Shown here piece by piece: positions 28,597 through 36,776 of a DNA stretch of 64,000 nt. The notes under the pieces are model-generated. The model made no database searches. It saw only the letters and a program-made list of their open reading frames with translations, and was not told where the DNA came from. Numbering within the stretch: the stretch's first letter is position 1; every line of letters begins with the position of its first letter. The position numbers and the translations under genes are program-made. The stretch covers positions 248,001-312,000 of the forward strand of contig NZ_JAAHIH010000007.1 in NCBI RefSeq assembly GCF_010671925.1, read 5' to 3'. Source of the DNA: Moorena sp. SIOASIH. GTDB taxonomy: Bacteria > Cyanobacteriota > Cyanobacteriia > Cyanobacteriales > Coleofasciculaceae.

Positions 28597-28626
28597 GGGA
28601 AGTAGTTCTATTAGTGGAAATGGCAG
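28597..28626. repeat. 30-bp exact repeat, copy 1
   Basis: Identical over 30 bases to 31949-31978; it starts GGGAAGTAGTTCTATTAGTG. A looser motif GGGATTATCGGTATTTTAGT at 28532-28551 resembles segments at 31925, 34285 and 35337. Together these mark out the accessory island. No gene is seen between 28476 and 28901. Confidence 0.75.
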
Positions 28627-28901
28627 GTATTTGATGCGATCACCTACGGTGCCTCTGTGTCCAACGCCGGGAAGTCTGTGAGGTGTACCTTAACTCTACC
28701 TAGTTTTCCGGAAAACGAATAAAACAAGGAGAAAAGTGGGCAAGCATAACGTCGCCCATTTCTCTCGTTGGGCAAAGCCAGCTATTTGTACTCGTAAATA
28801 AAGACGATAAAAATCGATTAATTGAGCGTTTTTATGAACGGAACAGCTAAAAGCGATTGGCCGTAGGCGGGGCACTATCAAAACTTCCTGAAATTTGAGA
28901 A

Positions 28902-29029
28902 CCCCCGTGCTTTAGCCGGGGTCAGAAGTTACCGCAAGAATAAGGCAGCCTTTATGGTTGGTCGGCTATGAGCAAAAGGGTTAAAACTTTATGATTAAGG
29001 CTGCCTTATTCTAAGGTTTCGTCTCCGGG
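28902..29029 (+). ncRNA. Structured left-end element beside tnpB (HEARO/OMEGA-like RNA candidate)
   Basis: A short hairpin (CCCCCGTGCTTTAGCCGGGG) and the phrase AGTTACCG lead into a perfect 16-bp stem: AGAATAAGGCAGCCTT (28937-28952) with 28997-29012. The enclosed 44 bases include TATGGTTGGTCGGCTATG and GGGTTAAAACTTT. The element ends AAGGTTTCGTCTCCGGG directly before ATGA. A second copy at 48236-48362 has a different stem sequence that still pairs perfectly, so the stem covaries. Ending just before ATGA is what I recall for HEARO elements (IscB-type omega RNAs), but in both places a TnpB-type right end lies downstream, so a transposon left end is the alternative. Expression is not shown by sequence alone. 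Confidence 0.5.
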
Positions 29030-29254
29030 ATGAAAAAGAGAGACTGGAAATATCGGCGTCGTGTCCTCTATTTGGCTTCTAACCCAACGTTCTATAAGCT
29101 CTCCGGCACTGGTGTTTGAGTCCTTCGCGGAAAGCTGCAACCACTTCCACACAGTATCTGTGAACATGATAGTGTGTGGTTTTTTGATCTCGTCATAGTA
29201 GACAGGAATTCCTCTCATTCTTTTTTGAGATTTATTTCTGTTTTTGTTTGACAT
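29006..29254 (-). CDS. Ribbon-helix-helix-like protein divergent from tnpB
   Basis: 82 residues with basic N-terminus (NKNRNKSQKRMRG) and a segment HTIMFTDTVWKWLQLSAKDSNTSAGELIERWVR typical of strand-helix-helix DNA-binding proteins. It is transcribed away from tnpB with 56 bp between the two starts, so it may repress the element. Its last seven codons (PGDETLE and stop) lie inside the structured element at 28902-29029. The native C-terminus may therefore have been replaced when that element arrived. Confidence 0.65.
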   Translation of the reverse strand: MSNKNRNKSQKRMRGIPVYYDEIKKPHTIMFTDTVWKWLQLSAKDSNTSAGELIERWVRSQIEDTTPIFPVSLFHPGDETLE

Positions 29255-29310
29255 TAATAGACCCTACGTATACACTAGTTTTATGATAACAAAAGGGTAT
29301 AGGTTGTCAA

Positions 29311-30684
29311 ATGTACAAGACGATCCCAATAAAAGCTAACTTTTCAAACGAAGAGAAAGTGTTCTGGGAGTTTCAGTGCCAGCAAGCTAACAGCCTGTTT
29401 AATTGCGCTGTTTACTATGCAAAACAAAAACACTACAAGTGGCTTGAGGAACAAAAAGCTTATACTACCTACTGGCATGGAGATGAGCTAAGGGCAGGGT
29501 GGAAAACCTACAAATGTACGACTAAATACCCTGAAATAGACAAAGCTCTAAAAATGTCGCCCCACTATAAGGCGATGGCGGCTCAATCTGCACAGCAAAC
29601 TTTAAAAACTGTAGGGGAAGCGTACTCTAGCTATAACAAACTAGTGGGTTTGTACTACCAAGGAAAAGTAGATAGACCTAGGTTCCCTCGCTATAGAAAG
29701 TCTGGAGGTTTTGCTGCGGTGACTTTCCCTCGGCAAGCCCTCATATACAAAGAAGGTTTGTTTCACCCCTCCGTTAGCAAGGAAAGCAAGCCTGAATTAT
29801 TAGTTCAAATAGCATTATCTCCTCCAGATTTCATTGATCCTGATTGGGTGAAAGAGGTTACCGTTCGTCCTTACTACGGACAGCTATGGATAGATTGGGT
29901 TATTGATGATAGAAAGCAACCAGTAACTGATAATCCAAATCTTGATTACTCTAACGCGATTGGAATAGACCATGGTGGCGATAACTGGCTAACCTGCGTT
30001 TCGACCTTAGGAAAGAGCTTTATTATTGACGGTCGAAAGCTTAAGTCAATGAACCAAGGTTACTGTCGCCTTGTGGCTAAGTATAAGTCAGGAAAGTCGG
30101 AAAAGTACTGGGACTCCCATCTGGATAAAATTCAGTTGAAGCGGAATAATCAGATGCGGGACGCCATAAATAAAGCGGCTAGATTCCTCGTTAATCGTTG
30201 CCTAAATGATGGAATAGGTAATTTGGTTTTTGGTTGGAACGAAGGACAGAAAAGCCTTTCTAACATGGGAAAGAAAGGAAACCAACAGTTTGTCCCCATT
30301 CCTACTAAGCGACTAATTGAAAGGTTAAAGCAGCAATGTCGTGAATATGGAATAAATCTGATTGTCACTGAAGAATCCTATACAAGCAAAGCGTCTTTCT
30401 TGGACGGTGATTCATTACCAAAACATGGTGCAAAACCCAGCGGATGGATCCCTTCAGGAAAAAGAGTTAGGCGTGGGTTGTACAGGACTGCCTCCGGAAA
30501 GTTAATTAACGCCGATTTGAACGGCGCTGCTAACATACTCCGTAAAGTAACCACACAGCCAATCGACCTGGCCAAGGTGGGTAGCGGGATTTTGACAGTT
30601 CCACATCGATATAATTTGTTCACTAACCTGTCTAAATTATATCGACATAAGGGTGAAGCGGTACGGGTTTACCCTACCGCGTAA
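29311..30684 (+). CDS. TnpB-type RNA-guided nuclease of an IS200/IS605-like element
   Basis: 457 residues. The RuvC-like triad is visible: Asp in IGIDHGGDNWL, Glu in VTEESYTSKAS and Asp in NADLNGAANILR. An N-terminal helical region precedes it (QQANSLFNCAVYYAK). The CxxC...CxxC zinc finger normally found between the Glu and the last Asp is absent; that stretch reads PKHGAKPSGWIPSGKRVRRG. No tnpA lies beside it, so mobility would need a TnpA in trans. The gene ends next to a GC-rich hairpin that fits the element's right end and the 3' end of its guide RNA. Related TnpBs process their own 3' mRNA into that RNA. Confidence 0.9.
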   Translation: MYKTIPIKANFSNEEKVFWEFQCQQANSLFNCAVYYAKQKHYKWLEEQKAYTTYWHGDELRAGWKTYKCTTKYPEIDKALKMSPHYKAMAAQSAQQTLKTVGEAYSSYNKLVGLYYQGKVDRPRFPRYRKSGGFAAVTFPRQALIYKEGLFHPSVSKESKPELLVQIALSPPDFIDPDWVKEVTVRPYYGQLWIDWVIDDRKQPVTDNPNLDYSNAIGIDHGGDNWLTCVSTLGKSFIIDGRKLKSMNQGYCRLVAKYKSGKSEKYWDSHLDKIQLKRNNQMRDAINKAARFLVNRCLNDGIGNLVFGWNEGQKSLSNMGKKGNQQFVPIPTKRLIERLKQQCREYGINLIVTEESYTSKASFLDGDSLPKHGAKPSGWIPSGKRVRRGLYRTASGKLINADLNGAANILRKVTTQPIDLAKVGSGILTVPHRYNLFTNLSKLYRHKGEAVRVYPTA

Positions 30685-30697
30685 CATCCAAAGAGAA

Positions 30698-30720
30698 TCC
30701 CCCGTGTTTTAACCGGGGGA
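30698..30720 (+). other. Right-end hairpin of the TnpB element
   Basis: TCCCCCG pairs with CGGGGGA around an AT-rich loop, followed by GATGTCAAAC. It starts 14 bp after the tnpB stop. A near-copy of the hairpin sits at 28902-28921 on the other side of the element. A different hairpin followed by GTATGTCAC marks the analogous end at 48.57 kb. Confidence 0.7.
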
Positions 30721-30913
30721 GATGTCAAACATTACTGGCTTGCAGTTATCATTGATTTTCCTGTCGTCTATTGTTAACTTTTTGAGGCGACAAAGATAAC
30801 AAAAGCAATATTTGCCGATGACGATCAAATAGGTATACTTATGAATAAGCGATCGCATTCCCCGTCAATGGTGCGATCGCTGATGCAGTAAACATAATTC
30901 ACTTAGATTAATC

Positions 30914-31540
30914 ATGACACAATATTTTTCTGATGAAATAGCCGATCGAAGTGAAATCAAACTAGGGGAAGTCCTACTGGACGTTTTCCTGATTCCTTCG
31001 ACCAAAACGATATTAATTAGTCGAACACAAACATCATAAAGTATCGGTAAGCCCGAAAACTCGTTATTACAATTTTTAAAAGGCAAATCGCTAGAAGCCT
31101 CTCAGTGTAAAGTATTTCAATCGGATAAATGGCAAAAAGTGAAAGGCAGCAATAAAGCAATCGCTGTCACTTTCCCTCAAGAAGCTGCTTTGTACTGGAA
31201 GTACTGGCTCAAGCGAGGTAACAAGATAGCTGACAACCTGGTGACGGCCTCAATAGTCGAGTCGATCACCAGAAGAGCAGACAAAGCCTTTGGAATAGTT
31301 CGAGGAGAAGAGGAATACAACAAGCTCTTTAATGAAAATATGAACCTAAAAGCTGAGGTAATCGACCTTCGCAACAACGACCAATGTTGGAAGCACATTA
31401 ATCAGGAACTGAATCAGCAACTAGAAGATCTCTCATTAGATATGGCGAACCCAGACATCCTGAAAGAAGAAAATGCCCGTTTAATGCGAATTCTGCGGAA
31501 GTACAACATCAACCCCTCAGCACCAGAGAATTACATCTGA
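30914..31540 (+). pseudogene. Cyanobacterial hypothetical protein split by one in-frame TAA
   Basis: A single frame runs from ATG 30914 to the stop at 31540 (208 residues if uninterrupted), broken only by TAA at 31037-31039. Part one is MTQYFSDEIADRSEIKLGEV...SRTQTS and part two resumes SIGKPENSLLQFLKGKSLEA. Replacing TAA with CAA (Gln) gives smooth sequence, so a C-to-T nonsense change is the simplest reading. The second part can be translated alone from GTG 31139 (133 residues). It includes an N-terminal KGSNKAIAVTFPQEAALYWK and a helical, possibly coiled-coil tail. The family is unknown to me. A sequencing error or readthrough cannot be excluded. Confidence 0.65.
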
Positions 31541-31578
31541 TCAACTCATTCCATCCACTTTTGCCCCGGCAGTCGCTG

Positions 31579-31622
31579 GGGTTTTCCATGATTGAGGCGA
31601 TCACCTTAATCATGGAAAACCC
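31579..31622. terminator. Large hairpin between converging frames
   Basis: GGGTTTTCCATGATT pairs over 15 bp with AATCATGGAAAACCC. The enclosed GAGG/CCTT extends the pairing to leave a loop of about six bases. It lies 40 bp beyond the stop of the split gene, so it could terminate transcription from either side. No U-run follows. Confidence 0.55.
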
Positions 31623-31632
31623 TTGCTGAATC

Positions 31633-31824
31633 TTACGCCCGGCGTTTTTTGCGATCAAAAGCCTTCAAAGATATATGGGGCAAGGGTTTTACGCCCGGCA
31701 CTTTTGAGGCTTCACCCAATCTGGATCGCAGACACCGACCAATCGGTCGATTACCCTGGTTCTCATCACAAGCAACCCCTAAACCTTTAGGGGTGTATAC
31801 TTTACACTCACCTTCGGCCAACAC
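31633..31824 (-). CDS. Small open frame, doubtful
   Basis: 63 codons (KVYTPKGLGVACDENQGNRP, then a basic tail ending DRKKRRA). The region is GC-richer than its surroundings and repeats ACGCCCGGC at 31636 and 31690. I recognise no family; it may be a relic of a larger gene. The strand is uncertain. Confidence 0.25.
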   Translation of the reverse strand: MLAEGECKVYTPKGLGVACDENQGNRPIGRCLRSRLGEASKVPGVKPLPHISLKAFDRKKRRA

Positions 31825-31948
31825 AAGAACAAATAAAGGCCAACTAATATTAAGTGTAGTTATCTTTTAGTTATTCCTAACAGTAGTAAAAAAGATAATG
31901 ATTTGACGTCTTAATGCCTGTAACGGGAGTTATTGGGACTTCCGTGGT

Positions 31949-32180
31949 GGGAAGTAGTTCTATTAGTGGAAATGGCAGTAATCGGATTTAGCAGTATTTC
32001 ATTTTTCCCTCTAATTCCCTTTAAAATTAACTTTCTATTACTTTTGGTTTTGTCGGTAAAAATAACAGGAAGTTGAAAACTGACTGTAATGGGAACTAGT
32101 TCTACTGTCGGAATTCTGTCAACGGAACAGGGTTGAGTCCTGGAATTAGAATTGGGTCGTGTGTCGGTGACATGCCCAAG
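31949..32180. repeat. Island repeat block: 30-bp exact copy plus 53-bp conserved segment
   Basis: 31949-31978 is identical to 28597-28626. 32128-32180 (starting ACAGGGTTGAGTCCTGGAAT, ending CATGCCCAAG) matches 34367-34420 at most positions, including TGGGTCGTGTGTCGGTGACA exactly. Both flank the pentapeptide and integrase genes. On the minus strand the second block can be read as MSPTHDP(I/V)L(I/F)PGL in both copies, so it may be a relic of coding sequence. No intact gene is seen between 31825 and 32316. Confidence 0.7.
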
Positions 32181-32316
32181 TACATGAAGTTGACAGATCT
32201 GTTTACACACCTGATACAAAAAAAAGATCTGATGACTGAGCTTAGAGGCGATAATATATTAGGGATTACCTTTCCCAAATCATAACAGGACTTATACAAG
32301 CACATTATTAGCAATA

Positions 32317-33393
32317 ATGAAGCTAAAACAGATACTTAATCAAATCAAAATAAAAATACCCCGTCCACGAAAAACATCATACCTAGACATCAAAAAAATA
32401 GCTATTCAACTTTATAATAACCGTCAAATAACAGGTGTAAAAGGAACTAAGATAGAAGATAGATATCAAGCCGAAAAAATTGCAAACAGTCCCTTGAGGT
32501 TAGTATTATTTAAATGTAATCAACCACTTATAAAAATCGAAAAAAAGTTTTTAGAACCAGTTTTAGACTACCTCAACAGATTGGCATTAATAGAAATATT
32601 AGGACTAGTCGGTAATTTATCTATTCTTCTAGGCTTGATCATCTTTATCGCTGGGGAAAAAGATAGGCGAAATAGTGAAATTTATCAAGCATGGCAGGTG
32701 ATTACAGCTGCACATGGCCAAAAAGGCAGTGGTGGTAGAAAAGAAGCTCTAGAGTTTTTAAACTCAAAGCCTAGGCGTAATCCCTGGTTTTGGTTAACCT
32801 GGGAGGAACAAAGTTTAAGTGGTTTGGAAGCACCAAAAGCTTATTTGAACGAAATTCAACTTTCTAATGCTGTTTTAAGCGGAGCTAATTTACAGGAGGC
32901 TGATTTATGGCAAGCTAATTTACAGAAGGCTAATTTATGGGGAGCTAATTTACAGAAGGCTAATTTAGTGAGAGCTAATTTTCAGAAGGCTAATTTAGTG
33001 GAAGCTAATTTTCAGAAGGCTGTTTTAAGGGAAGCTAAGTTACAGAAGGCTGTTTTAAGGAAAGCTAAGTTACAGAAGGCTGTTTTAATAGGAGCTAATT
33101 TACAGGAGGCTGTTTTATGGAAAGCTAAGTTACAGAAGGCTGTTTTAATAGGAGCTAATTTACAGGAGGCTAATTTATGGGGAGCTAATTTACAGGAGGC
33201 TAATTTAAGGAATGCTAATTTTAAAAATGCAATGTATACAGATAAAAGTACATTGGAAGCTGTTTGTGACAAACTTGATATAGAATATCCTTGTCCCACC
33301 ATATTTCCTGAAAACTTTAATCCTAAAACTGCCGGAATGAAACTAATAAAAGAATCTAAGGATATACCCAAAGATCTACCCTGGCTCCCTTGA
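32317..33393 (+). CDS. Pentapeptide-repeat membrane protein
   Basis: 358 residues. A basic N-terminal part is followed by one strong hydrophobic segment (IEILGLVGNLSILLGLIIFI, about residues 92-111). A charged linker with WFWLTWEEQSLSGLEAPKAY then leads to about 22 pentapeptide units (A-N/V/K-L-Q-K/E type, about 180-300). A short C-terminal domain has a cysteine pair (VCDKLDIEYPCPTIFPE). Pentapeptide repeats form a right-handed beta-helix; functions vary and cannot be predicted here. The repeat DNA is a near-perfect 15-bp array, so copy number may vary. Confidence 0.85.
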   Translation: MKLKQILNQIKIKIPRPRKTSYLDIKKIAIQLYNNRQITGVKGTKIEDRYQAEKIANSPLRLVLFKCNQPLIKIEKKFLEPVLDYLNRLALIEILGLVGNLSILLGLIIFIAGEKDRRNSEIYQAWQVITAAHGQKGSGGRKEALEFLNSKPRRNPWFWLTWEEQSLSGLEAPKAYLNEIQLSNAVLSGANLQEADLWQANLQKANLWGANLQKANLVRANFQKANLVEANFQKAVLREAKLQKAVLRKAKLQKAVLIGANLQEAVLWKAKLQKAVLIGANLQEANLWGANLQEANLRNANFKNAMYTDKSTLEAVCDKLDIEYPCPTIFPENFNPKTAGMKLIKESKDIPKDLPWLP

Positions 33394-33657
33394 GCTGGGG
33401 ATTCCCTTTTGTTGTTAATTTATTTACCGTTCCCTCTGTTCTCATGCAGAGAAAGCTTTTGAGCTATTTTTACCCACTGATTCCGCCACCTCTGTTGGTA
33501 CTAGAGAAAGGATGGGGTAGTTCTTGCAGCGATCGCACAGTTTTGGGTTAGCGATCGCACTGAATAGTTTACCTAGTAAAGGATACAGCAATTTCTGGAA
33601 AGTACTTGACAAATTGCTCTTTTGCTTAACTTGTCACCAATGACTGATAGCTTACCC

Positions 33658-33939
33658 CTAAGCCTCCGCCCATCCCTCAATGGTCGCCATTAAAATGTTA
33701 ACCAAGGGATGGTCTAGGGTTTCCTTGAATGCTTCCACTCCTCCTGCTTTCAGGGCATTGATTACTTTAGCTTTTAGGGTTGGGTTATTTTTTATTTTCT
33801 CAGCAGCCCTGGCTACAACTGTTAACTTCTCAATCTCAGTACTAGTTGGATTAGTCGATTGGCCTATGGCCACGCTACGCGATCGCCTTTGGTGGCTGCA
33901 AAGCAGCATCGCACCCACATTGTATTGACTTAGGTACAC
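33658..33939 (-). CDS. Short conserved cyanobacterial protein, probably N-terminally remodelled
   Basis: 93 residues. The C-terminal two thirds (NPTSTEIEKLTVVARAAEKI, then LKAGGVEAFKE and PLVNILMATIEGW) look like a conserved tail seen in several cyanobacterial proteins, including some pentapeptide-repeat ones. The N-terminal 30 codons (CSHQRRSRSVAIGQS) read through a repeat (GGCCTATGGCCACGCTACGCGATCGCC), so the original N-terminus has probably been lost or replaced. Function unknown. Confidence 0.5.
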   Translation of the reverse strand: MYLSQYNVGAMLLCSHQRRSRSVAIGQSTNPTSTEIEKLTVVARAAEKIKNNPTLKAKVINALKAGGVEAFKETLDHPLVNILMATIEGWAEA

Positions 33940-33983
33940 CCAATGTATTAACTAAAAGGCAGGGGTGTATTGAGGCGTGGGGT

Positions 33984-34265
33984 ATGAAAATAGACCGCCA
34001 TGGCCAGGCAAAGATTTTAACCGCAGAGGAAATCCAGCTCTTGTTTAACGAAGGGGCAACCCTTAACCCGCCACGAGACCGGGCACTGTTTGCTGTCATG
34101 CTGTACACTGCCTGTCGGGTTAATGAAGCGGTGACATTAAGAATAAGGGATGTTTACGATCGCTTTGGTTCCGTGCGTCCCGTTGTCCTGTTTCGGAAGG
34201 GGAACACAAAAGGTAAGCTTGCCACCCGGACTATCCCGGTACTAGAAGATCTGCGGAAACACTAA
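33984..34265 (+). pseudogene. Truncated tyrosine recombinase (phage integrase family)
   Basis: 93 residues matching the start of the catalytic domain: ILTAEEIQLLFNEG, RDRALFAVMLYTACRVNEAVTLRIRDV with the first catalytic Arg, and KGKLATRTIPVLEDL with the beta-strand Lys region. The frame stops at LRKH, before the His-x-x-Arg box and the Tyr nucleophile, so it cannot be an active recombinase. The downstream 34266-34430 holds an island repeat block rather than the missing half. Confidence 0.75.
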
Positions 34266-34284
34266 GTGATGTTACTTCCAAAAA

Positions 34285-34420
34285 TGGGCGTTATTGGTAC
34301 TTCAGTCCCCCCATCTACGCAGACGATCATTGGTACTAGTTCCGTTGATGGAATCTTTGCCATAAAACAGGGTCGAGTCCTGGAAAAAGAACTGGGTCGT
34401 GTGTCGGTGACATACCCAAG
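34285..34420. repeat. Island repeat block, second copy
   Basis: 34367-34420 matches 32128-32180. Just upstream are two copies of the loose motif ATTGGTACTTCAGT / ATTGGTACTAGTTCC (34290 and 34329) that recurs at 28532, 31930 and 35340. Downstream, 34421-34732 has no gene I can support. Confidence 0.65.
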
Positions 34421-34732
34421 ATCATGTTGTTAACCTGAGTACACTATCAAGATGAATTTTTTAAAAGCCTCCCCTACCTGCTTCTGAATAGGAGCTATGA
34501 CCGAGAACAAGGAATTAAAGCGGAAGCAACTGGTGAGTGCAGTACGCCATCCATTCATGTATCGCTGTTGGGGGTGCGTAAGGTGGGAAGTGTGAAGCCT
34601 TGGAAGTGGAGGCAGAAGAGTAAGTGAAAGCAAGCTCAAATAATTGTATAGAATCTTAATCTCTCTCTACCCAAAAATACACTATTATGACAGTGAATTG
34701 TTATTGATCAATTTTTCTCTAAAACTAAAAAA

Positions 34733-35284
34733 ATGTCTCATTCCACCCTGTTCAGCAAAAAAATAAAGACAATTTTGACTTTTGGTATAGCTGTTGTGTT
34801 TTTTGTGCTTGCTTTTGCCAGTACTACTAATTTACCAGCCCTTGCCCAAGGACAAACAAATTATCGCCTCAAAACCATGTTTACGGGCAGTGATAAATGT
34901 TTGGATATCATTAATGATGCTAAAGACAATCAACTGATTATGGCTAACTGTGGTAATTATTCAGGACAATTTTGGCAAATAGAAGCAACAAACAAGTCTG
35001 GATATTATCGCCTCACAACCCTATTTACGGGCAGTGATAAATGTTTAGATATCATTAATGATGCTAAAGACAATCAACCGATTATGGCTAACTGTGGTAA
35101 TTATTCAGGACAATTTTGGCAAATAGAAGCAACAAATTTTTCTGGATATTATCGCCTCACAACCATGTTTACGGGCAGTGATAAATGTTTAGATATCATT
35201 AATGATTCTCAAGACAATAAACCGATTATGGCTAACTGTGGTAATTATTCAGGACAATTTTGGCAAATACCTAATTTTAACTAA
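34733..35284 (+). CDS. Secreted ricin-type beta-trefoil lectin
   Basis: 183 residues. A signal peptide (about 1-38, ending PALAQG) is followed by three nearly identical repeats of about 44 residues: YRLTTMFTGSDKCLDIIND, then IMANCGNYSGQFWQI. Each carries the QxW motif (GQFWQI) and the cysteine pair of ricin-B domains. The three repeats make one complete trefoil, so this is a single-domain lectin likely to bind carbohydrate outside the cell. The DNA repeats are almost identical, suggesting recent amplification. No attached enzymatic domain. Confidence 0.85.
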   Translation: MSHSTLFSKKIKTILTFGIAVVFFVLAFASTTNLPALAQGQTNYRLKTMFTGSDKCLDIINDAKDNQLIMANCGNYSGQFWQIEATNKSGYYRLTTLFTGSDKCLDIINDAKDNQPIMANCGNYSGQFWQIEATNFSGYYRLTTMFTGSDKCLDIINDSQDNKPIMANCGNYSGQFWQIPNFN

Positions 35285-35423
35285 CTCTTGAACTGGAAAT
35301 TCCCCTCTCGGGCAGGGCTGTTTCATTGTCGGGTAAGGGGATTATCGGTATTTCAGTTCGCCTATCTAAGCAATAATTTTTCCCTAAAACCCAGGAATTT
35401 GTAGCTATTGAAGCAATTTGAAC

Positions 35424-36323
35424 CTACAACCGATCAATCTCATCCATACTCAACCCCGTATATTGGGCAATATCCTGAGCGGGTAACCCTGCGGCCTTCA
35501 TCTGCTTAGCAATCTGCTGTTTTTCTTCCTGTCTACCTTCTGCTCTACCTTGTTCTATACCTTGTTTAATACCTTGTTCTATACCTTGTTCCAAGGTTTC
35601 ATCAATCAAGGTTTGGGTAACATTGTACATATCCCGGTAGACCTTCAGGCTATCCTGATATAGCGCTTGCTCCGCAGATGAAAAATTGGCAATCTCTGCA
35701 ACATCAAATAGCTGGGCAAACACATCCTCTTGCAACGGTAATGGGGGTTCATTCAGCTGGGCTAGGTGTTTGAATAAAAATAACCACTTGTCAAAATGGG
35801 ACTCCAGCTGCTCAAGAGACTTGGTGAATTTGGGTAGCTCAACATAAATAAACTTGAGCTTATCGTAGAACACCTCACAGTGCTGATTTTTCAACTCCAC
35901 TACATGTAGCAGTTCCGACTCATGCTTGTGGTCATCAAATACAAAATCTAGGATGCCAACCGTATAAACTGCCGTGAGCTCATAGTTCCAAAATCCCTGT
36001 TCAGCCTGTTCTTGGATGGGGAAAGTAGAATAATAGACACTCCGATCCTTAAACAAATTTTGCTTAGCCTTCTGCATTTCTACAATGAAGCGTTCACCAG
36101 TCTCGCTCTGACAATAAATATCAAAAATAGCCCTTCGATCCACTAAAGTATTGCCCAAAAACTCTGGATTCTTAAAGGTGACATCCTTCAGGTGATGATG
36201 GGGAGGCAACAGAGTATTCAAGAAGTCGATTAGCAGTGCCTTGTTTGGCTCAGTGCCAAAGACACGTTTAAACCCGAAATCCGTGAGCAGGTCAATGTAT
36301 TTATCTGGCAGCGGGAAAACCAT
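35424..36323 (-). CDS. Rpn-family recombination-promoting nuclease / PD-(D/E)XK transposase-like protein
   Basis: 299 residues. N-terminal LLTDFGFKRVFGTEPNK and DRRAIFDIYCQSETGERFIVEMQKA supply the PD-(D/E)XK core (Asp in IFDIYC, Glu-x-Gln in IVEMQK). The family tail includes a run of EQGI repeats and a basic RAEGRQEEKQQ stretch, ending DIAQYTGLSMDEIDRL. Rpn proteins cut DNA with little sequence specificity and have been linked to phage defence and recombination. The EQGI repeats are length-variable in this family. The next gene on either side is unrelated. Confidence 0.9.
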   Translation of the reverse strand: MVFPLPDKYIDLLTDFGFKRVFGTEPNKALLIDFLNTLLPPHHHLKDVTFKNPEFLGNTLVDRRAIFDIYCQSETGERFIVEMQKAKQNLFKDRSVYYSTFPIQEQAEQGFWNYELTAVYTVGILDFVFDDHKHESELLHVVELKNQHCEVFYDKLKFIYVELPKFTKSLEQLESHFDKWLFLFKHLAQLNEPPLPLQEDVFAQLFDVAEIANFSSAEQALYQDSLKVYRDMYNVTQTLIDETLEQGIEQGIKQGIEQGRAEGRQEEKQQIAKQMKAAGLPAQDIAQYTGLSMDEIDRL

Positions 36324-36346
36324 ATCAAAATGCTTTTATGGCTGAT

Positions 36347-36455
36347 AGGGAGTAGGGAGTAGGGAGTAGGGAGTAGGGAGTAGGGAGTAGGGAGTAGGGA
36401 GTAGGGAGTAGGGAGTAGGGAAATAGGGAACAGGGAGTAGGGAGTAGGGAGTAGG
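36347..36455. repeat. GGGAGTA heptamer array
   Basis: About fourteen GGGAGTA-type heptamers with a few GGGAAAT/GGGAACA variants, directly upstream of the Rpn-like gene start. Confidence 0.85.
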
Positions 36456-36553
36456 GAACTTCTGATTAGAAATTATAACAATTCCTAAATAGATTGCTAG
36501 ACTATAGTGTTTCTCATAGCTAGCTATGAGGTAAACAGGATTTTTTCCCTTTT

Positions 36554-36776
36554 CCCTCTTGCCTCTTGCCTCTTGCCTCTTGCCTCTTGCCTCCCCCTCC
36601 TGGGAGGGGTTAGGGGTGGGTTCCTCTTGCCTCTTGCCTCTTGCCTCTTGCCTCTTGCCTCCCCCTCCTGGGAGGGGTTAGGGGTGGGTTCCTCTTGCCT
36701 CTTGCCTCTTGCCTCTTGCCTCTTGCCTCTTCCCTCTTCCCTCTTCCCTCTTCCCTGCTCCCTACTCCCTGCTCCC
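36554..36776. repeat. CTCTTGC heptamer arrays with two G-rich cores
   Basis: Three CTCTTGC arrays separated by two copies of CCTCCTGGGAGGGGTTAGGG, then CTTCCCT and CTGCTCC units. It resembles the element at 2407-2521. The stretch 36777-37351 is AT-rich with no gene that I can support. Confidence 0.85.

Noticed and set aside
28696..28881. 61-codon minus-strand frame near the TnpB element
   Set aside because: No recognisable family or ribosome site; it lies between repeat blocks.
31925..34420. Island repeats as integron attC sites
   Set aside because: The blocks lack clear RYYYAAC/GTTRRRY core pairs, and the recombinase fragment shows no integron-specific insertion.
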